Origin: an uncultured bacterium
Lineage (GTDB): Bacteria; Myxococcota_A; Polyangia; Polyangiales; Houyiibacteriaceae
Direction of reading: 5' to 3'
Assembly: GCA_938024995.1 (NCBI GenBank)
Contig: CALJDU010000011.1
Coordinates: 54,625 to 118,624, forward strand
Length of the DNA: 64,000 nt
Made by a program: the position numbers and the translations under genes. The notes beneath the pieces were generated by a model. The model worked only from the letters and a program-made list of their open reading frames with translations, searched no databases and was not told where the DNA came from. The stretch's first letter is position 1. Every line of letters starts with the position of its first letter. This document shows, piece by piece, positions 42,809 to 50,945 of this stretch.

Positions 42809-45736
42809 CTAGTACGCCCAGAAGGCGCGAGCCTCGTCGAAGCGCGGTCGGTTGTCCGTTCCAGAGCGGAAGAGACGAACGTTGATGCGCAGGAAGCGCG
42901 CGCGCGGGATGGCGCACGTGCTGAGGTCGATCGGTGACTCGGTGAACGGTCCGCACGGAACCGCGTCGTCGAACCCAGCCGCGCTGCCAGCCGTCTGAAC
43001 GGTGACCTCGATGCCGGTGCCCTCGGGCTCGAAACCGTCCCACTCCAGCGTGGTCCAAAGCGGCGTCGGGTACCCACTGTCGAAGACCTGCGACCAGTGA
43101 CCCTCGGGCGCGACGAACGTGCGCAGAAGGTGACCGGACATATCGGAGTAGGAGTACAGCTCCTGGCCCGCGTCGACCACGTAGCTGTGGAGACGGGCGC
43201 AGGTGTCGGGGTCGAACACGTTGATGTATCCGCCGGTCCGGTTCGGGCTCCAGATGCGACCCATCCGGTCAACCGCGACGCCGTGCGGGTTCACACCGTT
43301 CGCGTTCATGCCGCGGCAGACCTCCGCGCCAGTCACGGGGTCGACCTTGACGACCTGGTTGGCGGAGTACGCCGAGCCCCAAACGTGACCGTCGGGGTGG
43401 ACCGTGACCGCGGTGACGCGGGTCGTGGAGGCCGCGTTGAAGACCGTGCCGTCCGCGGAGCGAATCGCGTGGATCGGGCCCCCACCGGACCAGCCGCCGT
43501 GCCAGATGTTTCCAGCGCCGTCAGCCGCGATGCCGTAGCGCGACGCGTTCGGGAACGGCGTCAGCGTGTTGGTGCGCGGGTCCATCCGCATCGAGTTCGG
43601 AGTGGAGGCGGTCCAGACGAAACCGTCAGGGTCGACGGTCAAGCCGTAGATGTTCACGCCCGCGTCCCAGTTGCCGAGGATCGTGCAGTCCGCCGGGTCG
43701 ATCTTGTAGAGGCGACGACCGGTCCAGGTACCTGCCCAGACGAAGCCGTCGCCATCGATCGCGACACCACGCACCAGGCCGGGGACCGGTGCCGTACAGA
43801 GGATGCTTCCGTCGCCCTCTGAGAGGTGGGTGACGTTGGAGTAGACCGCGCTGGCGGCGTTGGTGAAGCCGCGGTTACCGACCCAGACGCTGCCGTCGAT
43901 CGCGACCGCGGTCCGGGAGGGGTGCGAACCGCCAGAAGGCATCTGCCAGTTCTTCACGCCCGTGGTCGTGTTCAGCTGCGCGACCTGGCCGCGCTGCGTG
44001 ACCGCGACATAGATGTAGTCGAGGTCGAAGCTCGAGCTACCCAGCGTGATGCTGTCGGGCATGTCGGGATCGGGCTCGACGCCGTCACAGTCGCGCCCGT
44101 CCGCTTCACAGTCGGAGGGCATGTCCCAGATGTCGGTGTAGCAGAACTCGGGCGTGCAGGTGCCGCACGAGTTCGTGGTGCCCTCATCGACGATCCCGTC
44201 GCAGTCCTCATCGGCGCCGTTGCAGGTCTCTTCCGGATCAGGTCCGCAGACGCCGCACGAGTTGGAGACGCCTTCGTCGGTTCGACCGTCGCAGTCGTTG
44301 TCCATCTCGTCACAGGTCTCGGCGCCGTCACAGAAGCCGCAGAGGTTCGAGCCAACCGCGTAGCGCTCGTCGACCTCGCCGTCACAGTCGTTGTCGATGC
44401 CGTCGCAGATCTCGGGAGTCGGGAGGACCATTCCGGTGCACTCGCTCCACGAGGCGAATTCGACGCTGCCGGTGCAGGTCTGGGTGCCGGCCGCGCAGGC
44501 GCCGACGCCTTGGGTTCCGTCAGGACCGCCGTAGCAGTCTTGCGTCGCGTCAATGGTGCAGGTGCAGCCGTCGTCGACGGTGCCGTTGCAGTCGTCGTCC
44601 AACCCGTTGCCGCAGGTCTCGGCAGGGTCCGCCTCGCACGAGCCACAGGCGTTGCGCACACCCTCGTCGGCCACGCCGTCGCAGTTGTCATCGCGGTCGT
44701 TGCAGGTCTCTGTCGCGCCTGGGAAGATCGAGGCGTCGCTGTCGTCGCAGTCGGCTGGCCACGCGACGCCGTCCATGTCGGCATCCAAGCAACCTTCGTC
44801 GATCCCGCCGTCGCAGTCCTCGTCCTCGCCGTTCGCGACGCCGCCTTCGCACTCCGTGCCCGGGGTGATTTGGCCTTCACACATCGTCCAGCGGTTGCCG
44901 CCAGCGACCGCGTCTGCGACGCAATCGCGACGTCCGCCAGCGCAGATGCCGAGACCCGCGGTGCCGAAGGGACCGTCGTAGCAGGGCTGGTTGGTCGGCG
45001 GGCGACAGTCACAGCTCGTGCCTTCCATGCATTCACAGCGGTAGTCACACTCGCAGTCTTCGTCCGCGATGCCGTCGCAGTCATTGTCGATGTCGTCGCC
45101 GCACATCTCCATCGGCTCGGGACCGCACTCGCCACACGAGTTTCGCAGACCTTCGTCAGTCAGGCCGTCACAGTCTTCATCGGTGCCGTCGCAGGTCTCT
45201 TCCCCTGGCGTCTGCTCACCGACGCACTCGCCGGGCATCCCGACGCCAGTGCAGAGCGCGACACCGTTGCGACACGCGCCGACACCACGGGTGCCCGCCG
45301 CGCCGGTGTAGCAACTGACGCGTCCACCCGCGCCACAGATGCACGTCTCTTCATCGACCTCGCCGTTGCAGTCGTTGTCGATCGCGTCGCCGCAGACCTC
45401 GGGTGACGCCGGACCGATGTCCGCGTTGGTGTCGTCGCAGTCGGTGCCGTCGGGACACGTGTCCGTGATGCCGTTCGCGCCGTCCCCATCGAGGTCCGAG
45501 CAAGGAGCAGAGGTATCGGGCGAAGGATTCGTGTCGCCACCTGTGTCACCGGACGTATCTACGCCAGCGTCCGTGGGAGGCGGATCGGCTTCCTCGCATC
45601 GGTTGTCGATGCACTCAAACCCCAGGTCGCAGTCTGCGTTCGTCTCGCAGCGGGGGTCCATGGGCTCGCCCTTGTCGCAATCACATCCGGCGATCACAAA
45701 GAACGCGGCCAGTGACCAAAGTGTAAGTCGCTTCAT
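42809..45736 (-). CDS. MopE-like metal-binding repeat lipoprotein with C-terminal beta-propeller
   Basis: 975 aa from the ATG at 45736 (MKRLTLWSL). Lipobox VIAGC (Cys18). Residues about 100-570 contain repeated Cys/Asp-rich units of the form CDGxDxDCDGxxDEG and CGDxxDxDC, the putative metal-binding motif repeats first seen in copper-binding MopE. Residues about 590-880 form a propeller of the Vgb/NHL type (GVAIDGDGFVWAGTWTGRR, GLTVDPDGFVWTAS, GIAADGAGNIW, GVAVDRMGRIWSPN). A C-terminal beta domain ends the protein. Surface-anchored calcium or copper binding is inferred. The 3' end has a rho-independent terminator. Confidence 0.88.
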   Translation of the reverse strand: MKRLTLWSLAAFFVIAGCDCDKGEPMDPRCETNADCDLGFECIDNRCEEADPPPTDAGVDTSGDTGGDTNPSPDTSAPCSDLDGDGANGITDTCPDGTDCDDTNADIGPASPEVCGDAIDNDCNGEVDEETCICGAGGRVSCYTGAAGTRGVGACRNGVALCTGVGMPGECVGEQTPGEETCDGTDEDCDGLTDEGLRNSCGECGPEPMEMCGDDIDNDCDGIADEDCECDYRCECMEGTSCDCRPPTNQPCYDGPFGTAGLGICAGGRRDCVADAVAGGNRWTMCEGQITPGTECEGGVANGEDEDCDGGIDEGCLDADMDGVAWPADCDDSDASIFPGATETCNDRDDNCDGVADEGVRNACGSCEADPAETCGNGLDDDCNGTVDDGCTCTIDATQDCYGGPDGTQGVGACAAGTQTCTGSVEFASWSECTGMVLPTPEICDGIDNDCDGEVDERYAVGSNLCGFCDGAETCDEMDNDCDGRTDEGVSNSCGVCGPDPEETCNGADEDCDGIVDEGTTNSCGTCTPEFCYTDIWDMPSDCEADGRDCDGVEPDPDMPDSITLGSSSFDLDYIYVAVTQRGQVAQLNTTTGVKNWQMPSGGSHPSRTAVAIDGSVWVGNRGFTNAASAVYSNVTHLSEGDGSILCTAPVPGLVRGVAIDGDGFVWAGTWTGRRLYKIDPADCTILGNWDAGVNIYGLTVDPDGFVWTASTPNSMRMDPRTNTLTPFPNASRYGIAADGAGNIWHGGWSGGGPIHAIRSADGTVFNAASTTRVTAVTVHPDGHVWGSAYSANQVVKVDPVTGAEVCRGMNANGVNPHGVAVDRMGRIWSPNRTGGYINVFDPDTCARLHSYVVDAGQELYSYSDMSGHLLRTFVAPEGHWSQVFDSGYPTPLWTTLEWDGFEPEGTGIEVTVQTAGSAAGFDDAVPCGPFTESPIDLSTCAIPRARFLRINVRLFRSGTDNRPRFDEARAFWAY

Positions 45737-45902
45737 CTCCAAATACCTCACAGCGAGAGTACCTCTTTTCACCTAAACCTTCAGCGGATCTGTGTCCCTG
45801 GATGAGGGGACCGCGGGTGGAGACGGAGATCAGCTACGCGGACGGAGGAGGAGAACGGGGAGTTTTCGAGGGAACCGCCGAGAGCTTGTGTCTCTGCGCA
45901 CG

Positions 45903-46835
45903 CTAGTTCCCAGCTTGAAGCGTAAAGATCGTTCCATAGAGCGGATCGGACGAGGGGTCGGCTTGGCGATCGCGGAGAAGAAAATACGCGGTCGTACCCG
46001 CAGCGGCGGCGAGCACAACCGCGGACAACGCGATGATCAGTCCGGTTCGGCGTGAGCTTCGACGACCGAGAACCAGGCGCACGGTTTGTCCGGCGCGCAC
46101 CTCCGCGACCTCTTGGTCCACACCGTCGAGCTGAACCTGATAGTCGCCCGCGGGGAGCGTCCGACGAAACTCGCCACGGGCTTCGCCGGCCCCAACAACG
46201 TTGATGACCGCGTCGGCTTCGCTCTCGACGACCAAGGTCCCGAGCTCACTCGCGTCGATCGGGATCGTCAGCTCGAGCGTCTCCCCACGCTCCATGACGA
46301 AGCGCCGCTCGACGGGTTGAACGCCGCGCGCGGTGATCACGATCACGTGCTCACCCGGATCCACTTCGGTCTCGAGAAAGCGTCCGCGTTGAACCGTTCC
46401 GAGCAGCTCCCCATCGAGCCGGGCCTCTGCGCTTGGCGGTCCGGTGATCGCGAACTGCGCGACCCCGATGTCGGGCTCAGTGCGATCCCGAAAGTCGACC
46501 GCTTCTGTTCGCTGTGCCGGTGAGAGCGTTCCGAACTCGCCCGCGATCAGATCGCTGAGCAGCTCCACGGACGAGACCAGCTCACCGGTTCGTTCGAGGG
46601 AAACCGCGAGGTTGAAGGCGGTCGCGATCGATGTGTGGAGCTCGAGGGATCGCCGAAAGAAGTCTCTCGCTTCGCCGAAGCGCCCCTCGTCCATCGCTCG
46701 GTTGCCGTCGACAAAGAGCGAGCGCGCTTCATTTTGGTCGTCCGGGATCGCCGGCTGCCCCACCGCGTGACTCGCGTCGACCAGAAAGGCGAGGAGCAGC
46801 AGGAAGATGGAGAGCGTGCGGATCACCACTCCCAC
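45903..46835 (-). CDS. TPR / PEGA-like membrane-anchored protein
   Basis: 310 aa. A signal peptide or N-terminal helix (IFLLLLAFLVDASHAV) precedes TPR-like helices (FVDGNRAMDEGRFGEARDFFRRSLEL), then PEGA-like beta segments (EARLDGELLGTVQRGRFLETEVDPGEHVIVITARG, TLPAGDYQVQLDG). A second membrane helix lies near the C-terminus (GLIIALSAVVLAAAAGTTAYFLL). The N-terminus overlaps the kinase end by 13 bp, so the two are translationally coupled. Myxobacterial Ser/Thr kinases often pair with PEGA proteins of this sort. Probably acts in the envelope. Confidence 0.8.
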   Translation of the reverse strand: MGVVIRTLSIFLLLLAFLVDASHAVGQPAIPDDQNEARSLFVDGNRAMDEGRFGEARDFFRRSLELHTSIATAFNLAVSLERTGELVSSVELLSDLIAGEFGTLSPAQRTEAVDFRDRTEPDIGVAQFAITGPPSAEARLDGELLGTVQRGRFLETEVDPGEHVIVITARGVQPVERRFVMERGETLELTIPIDASELGTLVVESEADAVINVVGAGEARGEFRRTLPAGDYQVQLDGVDQEVAEVRAGQTVRLVLGRRSSRRTGLIIALSAVVLAAAAGTTAYFLLRDRQADPSSDPLYGTIFTLQAGN

Positions 46836-48316
46836 ATGGGTGTGGTGCGCTTGGTCATCCGAGACCCCCGACCCTGCGTTCGGTTCACCGGACGTCGCGG
46901 TCGCGTTCGGGCGCGCGGCACTTCAGCGACTTCGACCGCCTCGCTCACGACGTTCTCAGCGTGGCGCGTGGGATCGGCTGGTTCGGGATCGGCTGGTTCG
47001 GGATCGATCGCCGGGGGTTCGGAACCTGGGTCCACCTGTGCGGCCATCGCGGGCACGTCATCCACGTCCGCGGTCACCTGCGTCACCTCTGTCGCGGCGG
47101 GAACGGGCCTGTTCTCCGCACCCGTCACGACCGCGGACGGTGCGCCGACCTCGAGGGGCTCGTTCGGCGGTGTCGTTAGCTGCGTCCAGGCAAGCGCGGC
47201 GGCGGCGGCGGCGGCGATCCCCAGCGGGATCCACCAACGCATCCGCGTTGGCGGCATCTGTTCGGTGACCTCCGTCTGTTCGGGGTCGAGGTCGAGCAGG
47301 TTCTCCAGCGTGATGTCGATCGCCGCCTCGAACTCGCGACTCTCTGCGTCTTCGATCGCGCACTGGACACGCTCGCGATGTTCCTCGCGCTCCTCTGCAA
47401 AGACACGACGGAGGTATTCGCTGACCTCGATCGGTGGTTCATCGAGCAGAACCTCGGCGAGGACACCTTCCAGTGACTGCGCGATCGCGAGCGCGGTGTC
47501 CGGTCGGTGCTTCGGATCCTTCGCGAGGGTCGAAAAGAGAAGCTCGACCAGCTGCGGCGAAGCGTCCTCGCGGTCGTCGGCGAGGTCCGGCGGTGGCTCC
47601 TTCAAGATGCGCCGCGCGCCATCCATCCCTTCGCGGTTCTTGTAGAGCCGCCGGCCGACCAAGAGCTCATGAAGGACGACGCCGAAGGAGAAGAGGTCGG
47701 CGCGGCGATCGGGTTCTTCGAACCGCAGGACCTCGGGCGCCATGTAGCCGAGCTTGCCCTTGAGCACTCCCGTCGACGTCTTGGTCACGCGGCCGAAAGC
47801 CTTGGCCACGCCGAAGTCCGTCACGCGCGAGATCCCGTCATAGCCGACGAGAACGTTTTGTGGACTCACGTCGCGATGCACGAGGCCGAGCGGTTGCCCG
47901 GAGGCGTCGCGAAGCTCGTGGGCCGCGTGCAGACCTCGCGCGATCTGGACCGCGATGCGGAGCGCGACCTGCATCGGGATCATTTCGTTGCGCACGACTG
48001 TTCGCCGGATGAGCGCCTCGACGGAGACCCCTTCGACGAACTCCATAACCAAGTAGGGACCCTCGTCGTCTTGTCCGACGTCGAGGACACTGACCACATT
48101 GGGATGCCGAACAAGTCCCGCGACCCGCGCTTCATCGAGGAACATCGAGAGAAAGTCGTCGTCTCCGCGGTATTGGGCGTGCAAACGCTTGACCGCATAG
48201 AGGCGAACGAACCGACCCTCTCGGCGCATCGCGAGATCGACTCGACCCATTCCTCCGGACGCCAGCTCACCGACAAGGGCGAGCCCAGACCCCTTTGTGA
48301 ACGAGTCGGTGGACAC
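46823..48316 (-). CDS. Membrane Ser/Thr protein kinase
   Basis: 497 aa. The GTG at 48316 (VSTDSFTKGSGLALVGEL) is preferred to an ATG at 48346 that shares bases with the start of the divergent gene. Kinase motifs: glycine loop LASGGMGRVDLA, Lys in YAVKRLH, Glu in FLDEARVAGL, HRDVSPQN, TDFGVAKAF and APEVL, all intact, so catalysis is expected. The C-terminal region has a single membrane helix (WWIPLGIAAAAAAALAW, about residue 355) and a Pro/Glu-rich external tail. Phosphorylation targets unknown; coupled with the PEGA-like protein gene. Confidence 0.93.
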   Translation of the reverse strand: MSTDSFTKGSGLALVGELASGGMGRVDLAMRREGRFVRLYAVKRLHAQYRGDDDFLSMFLDEARVAGLVRHPNVVSVLDVGQDDEGPYLVMEFVEGVSVEALIRRTVVRNEMIPMQVALRIAVQIARGLHAAHELRDASGQPLGLVHRDVSPQNVLVGYDGISRVTDFGVAKAFGRVTKTSTGVLKGKLGYMAPEVLRFEEPDRRADLFSFGVVLHELLVGRRLYKNREGMDGARRILKEPPPDLADDREDASPQLVELLFSTLAKDPKHRPDTALAIAQSLEGVLAEVLLDEPPIEVSEYLRRVFAEEREEHRERVQCAIEDAESREFEAAIDITLENLLDLDPEQTEVTEQMPPTRMRWWIPLGIAAAAAAALAWTQLTTPPNEPLEVGAPSAVVTGAENRPVPAATEVTQVTADVDDVPAMAAQVDPGSEPPAIDPEPADPEPADPTRHAENVVSEAVEVAEVPRARTRPRRPVNRTQGRGSRMTKRTTPMWEW

Positions 48317-48344
48317 GAGTGCTAGTATACGTCGAACCCAACGC

Positions 48345-49913
48345 ATGAACCCGATCGATCAAGCAGCGAGCGCGTATTTAGGCGGTACGAGAGGTGACTT
48401 TGGCGAGAGCTTGCAATGGCTGAAGAGCCAATCGGCCTCTGCCGATGTGGTGATCTCCGCGTGGCGGAATGTGCTCTCCGTTCAATATGCTGTCGCTGTT
48501 GGGGATCCAATCCCAGGTCTGGACACCTCGATTCCTATCTCGACAGAAACGAGCACCCCCGTTCTGGTCGCTTGTTGGGAACACGCACGGGTCGCGGTTC
48601 TGACGTGCAATCACGAGGCTCTTCGGAACGCCGTCGCGCGGGCTGAGGCTGCGGTAGCGACCGGCGTGGGTGAGCGAGAACACGCTCGCCTGAAGCAAAT
48701 GTGTGCCTGGTCACTGGAGCTCAGTGGAGACCATGAGCGCGCGGCTGCTGCGGCGGACGAAGCCGGCACGATCGCGCGCCGCTGTGGACTCGCGGAAGTG
48801 GTGGTCGAAGCGCACGCCTTGAAGGCGTTGGCGCTCCTGACGATCTCGTTTGATGACTCCAAGGCGACCGCGCGTCGCGCGTCGCGGATGGGCCGAACCG
48901 AGGGTCTTCCGCAGTCGGAGTATCTCGCGAACGTCGTGCTCGCGCGCGTTCGCCGATTCGCCGGTGCGCCGCATCTCGCGAGCCGGATCTTAACCGCGCT
49001 GCTCACGACCGCGTCGCCGATTTGGCGCCCGTGGATTCGTTGGGAGCTCGTCGCGGCGTCAGCGCGGGTGGACCAGACACCGACCGATAGCGCGAGCGAA
49101 GCGATGTCGATGTTCGCGGCCGCGGACGCTGGGGATCGCGCGACGATGCTCGCGCACGGTGGGCGCGTGGAAGCACGGCTCGCGGGGTTCAAGCAGCTCG
49201 GCGATGAAGCGCGCTCGTGGTTGAGCGCGCTCGACGCGGACGTCAACAGCGCACCGGCGATCACGCCTTGGCTCAACGGTGAGCTGGACGCGGTCCCGCC
49301 CTCGCTCATTGGTGTCTCCACTTCCGCGGAAGGCGAGACCGCCGTCTATGTCTTGGCGCTGCCCGGCGCCGAAGGACGACGCGTTCTGCGTCGCGGGATC
49401 ACGCTGGCGTCTCAAGGACGCGACGTGCACGTCCTGCCCAAGACGAGACGCAAGCAAGGTCGCGTCGAGACGCTCACCGCGGTGCTCGCGCTCGCGGGTC
49501 CCAAGGGTTTGCCCGAGCGGCTCTGCTTCGAACGCGTCTACGGTTTTGAGTACGTCTCGGAGATGCACCAAGGCGTGTTCGACGTGCTGCTCCATCGCGG
49601 TCGCGGTTACGTTGGCGATCGCGGTCAGCTCGGTCGGAACGCCGGGATCGTGAAGCTCGAGCTCTCCGGGGCGATCCTGGTTCCGGATCCCCGCTGCGCC
49701 GCTCCGGTCGAAGATCGCCTCCTCCGTGCTTTGGTGCGCGATGGGGTGCGCACCGCAAAGGAAGCGGCCGAGAACGCCGGAGTCCCGCTCCGGGCGGCGC
49801 AAACCGCGCTCCGCGCTCTGGCGGAAGAGGGCGTCTGTGTCGCCGAACGTGAAGGTCGCCGGATCTACTACCGCGTGGAAGACACGACGTTCTCCGAACC
49901 AACGCGTCACTGA
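48345..49913 (+). CDS. Hypothetical protein with C-terminal winged-helix domain
   Basis: 522 aa from the ATG at 48345, 28 bp from the start of the divergent kinase. The first 350 residues are mainly helical and Ala-rich with TPR-like pairs (HEALRNAVARAEAAVATG, HERAAAAADEAGTIARRC). The last 60 residues look like a winged helix: VEDRLLRALVRDGVRTAKEAAENAGVPLRAAQTALRALAEEGV, then a basic strand (REGRRIYYRVED). A DNA-binding or protein-binding regulatory role is inferred. Placement next to a kinase gene might make it a phosphorylation partner, but nothing in the sequence proves this. Confidence 0.7.
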   Translation: MNPIDQAASAYLGGTRGDFGESLQWLKSQSASADVVISAWRNVLSVQYAVAVGDPIPGLDTSIPISTETSTPVLVACWEHARVAVLTCNHEALRNAVARAEAAVATGVGEREHARLKQMCAWSLELSGDHERAAAAADEAGTIARRCGLAEVVVEAHALKALALLTISFDDSKATARRASRMGRTEGLPQSEYLANVVLARVRRFAGAPHLASRILTALLTTASPIWRPWIRWELVAASARVDQTPTDSASEAMSMFAAADAGDRATMLAHGGRVEARLAGFKQLGDEARSWLSALDADVNSAPAITPWLNGELDAVPPSLIGVSTSAEGETAVYVLALPGAEGRRVLRRGITLASQGRDVHVLPKTRRKQGRVETLTAVLALAGPKGLPERLCFERVYGFEYVSEMHQGVFDVLLHRGRGYVGDRGQLGRNAGIVKLELSGAILVPDPRCAAPVEDRLLRALVRDGVRTAKEAAENAGVPLRAAQTALRALAEEGVCVAEREGRRIYYRVEDTTFSEPTRH

Positions 49914-49932
49914 GGTGTGAGACAAAGCCCGC

Positions 49933-50178
49933 GTGAGCGACGACCCCGACAACCTGCTCTACCACCCACGCGCGCTCGATCGGATCCCCGACGTTCGCGA
50001 TGGCCTGACCCGCATCGAACGCGTGGTCCTCTTCGTGCTCGCCGAGACACAGAAGGAGCGCGGCGACCGAAACGTGCCGACCGCGATGCTCTATGGACGC
50101 GTCTGTGAGCACGTCGACATCAGCGTCCCAGAGTTTCAACGCGTGCTGCAGCGAATGGTCGGAACGCAGATGTGTTGA
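49933..50178 (+). CDS. Small hypothetical protein, helix-turn-helix-like
   Basis: 81 aa from a GTG at 49933, 19 bp after the winged-helix gene. Sequence is hydrophilic with two or three helices (IERVVLFVLAETQKERG, PEFQRVLQRMVG), possibly a small winged-helix or helix-turn-helix fold. No signal peptide. It is probably cotranscribed with the gene before it. No family recognised. Confidence 0.55.
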   Translation: MSDDPDNLLYHPRALDRIPDVRDGLTRIERVVLFVLAETQKERGDRNVPTAMLYGRVCEHVDISVPEFQRVLQRMVGTQMC

Positions 50179-50199
50179 CCGCGCGTCGGCCGTGGCGCG

Positions 50200-50808
50200 T
50201 TAGCCGTTGAGCGGCGCGCGCTCCCGCTCTGGGTGGGGCGTGAGCTCAAGCATCAGCGGCATCATGAGACCGAAGAGCCCTCCGATGATCAGCCCGACGA
50301 GGTGAAACTCCGGGTGGCCCACGTAGATCCCGATCAAACCGGTGAACAAGCTGCCAATCATCGAGCCGAGCGCCACCATGGCAGGAAGAGACGAACGGTT
50401 TCCGTTGTTGAGGAGGTACGCAAGCGCCTTCTCGTCCTCGATCTCTTGGTGAAGCCCTTCGCGAACCGCTCGAAGGGCGCGGACGCCGTCTTCCACCGAG
50501 CGCTGTTCGAGCGCTTTTTGGAGCATCCCGACGCGGGCCTCAAGCTCATGAGTGGGGAGCGAAGCGAGCTGTTCGCGTGTCAGGACCGGGATCTGCGTCC
50601 ACCTCGGTCGCAGTCGCTTCACGTCGTGGACGGGTCGGTTCTGCGATGCTCGACGCGCGGCGACCATGGTTGCGTGCTTCCTTTCAAGCCTGTTGATGTG
50701 GACGTGCATCTTCCGCGTCCGCTCGTCGAGCTCAGCTTGTCGCCGGCGCAGAAGTCGTTGGAGCCGGAGGATGTCATCAGAGAGCGAGTGAGAACTGCGG
50801 TAGGTCAC
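50200..50808 (-). CDS. Coiled-coil plus membrane-helix protein, hypothetical
   Basis: 202 aa from a GTG at 50808. The N-terminal half is basic coiled coil (LRLQRLLRRRQAELDERTRKMHVHINRLERKHATM). Two hydrophobic helices lie near the C-terminus (VALGSMIGSLFTGLIGIYVGH and LVGLIIGGLFGLMMPLMLEL), so it sits in the membrane with a cytoplasmic or periplasmic coil. No family recognised. Convergent with the small gene that ends at 50178. Confidence 0.7.
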   Translation of the reverse strand: MTYRSSHSLSDDILRLQRLLRRRQAELDERTRKMHVHINRLERKHATMVAARRASQNRPVHDVKRLRPRWTQIPVLTREQLASLPTHELEARVGMLQKALEQRSVEDGVRALRAVREGLHQEIEDEKALAYLLNNGNRSSLPAMVALGSMIGSLFTGLIGIYVGHPEFHLVGLIIGGLFGLMMPLMLELTPHPERERAPLNG

Positions 50809-50904
50809 GCCTGCTGTCTAAGCGATGTTTGTGCCAATCGCTCCTGAGCGATTCCTGCGTGAATCTACGTATTCCTGCCGCGCAATCCTGCCGCGCCGAT
50901 GCTA

Positions 50905-50936
50905 AATGCCCGGCTTTTTGCTCGGTCGGGCGTTTG
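50905..50936 (-). terminator. Possible terminator behind the PHM/cytochrome gene
   Basis: Read on the minus strand, AAACGCCCGAC and a partial complement GCCGGGCATTT surround an A-rich loop, starting 10 nt after the stop of the gene ending at 50946. The stem has mismatches and the tail is short, so this is tentative. Confidence 0.35.
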
Positions 50937-50945
50937 AGCGCGTCG

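Noticed and set aside
43826..45406. 526-aa open frame on the plus strand
   Set aside because: It is antisense to the MopE-like gene; Ala/Val/Asp-rich composition is a by-product of the GC-rich repeats.
46635..47645. 336-aa open frame on the plus strand
   Set aside because: Overlaps the kinase and PEGA-like genes antisense; Ser/Arg-rich composition without motifs.
48317..48346. ATG at 48346 as the kinase start
   Set aside because: It would share bases with the start codon of the divergent gene and leave no leader for either; the GTG at 48316 fits better.
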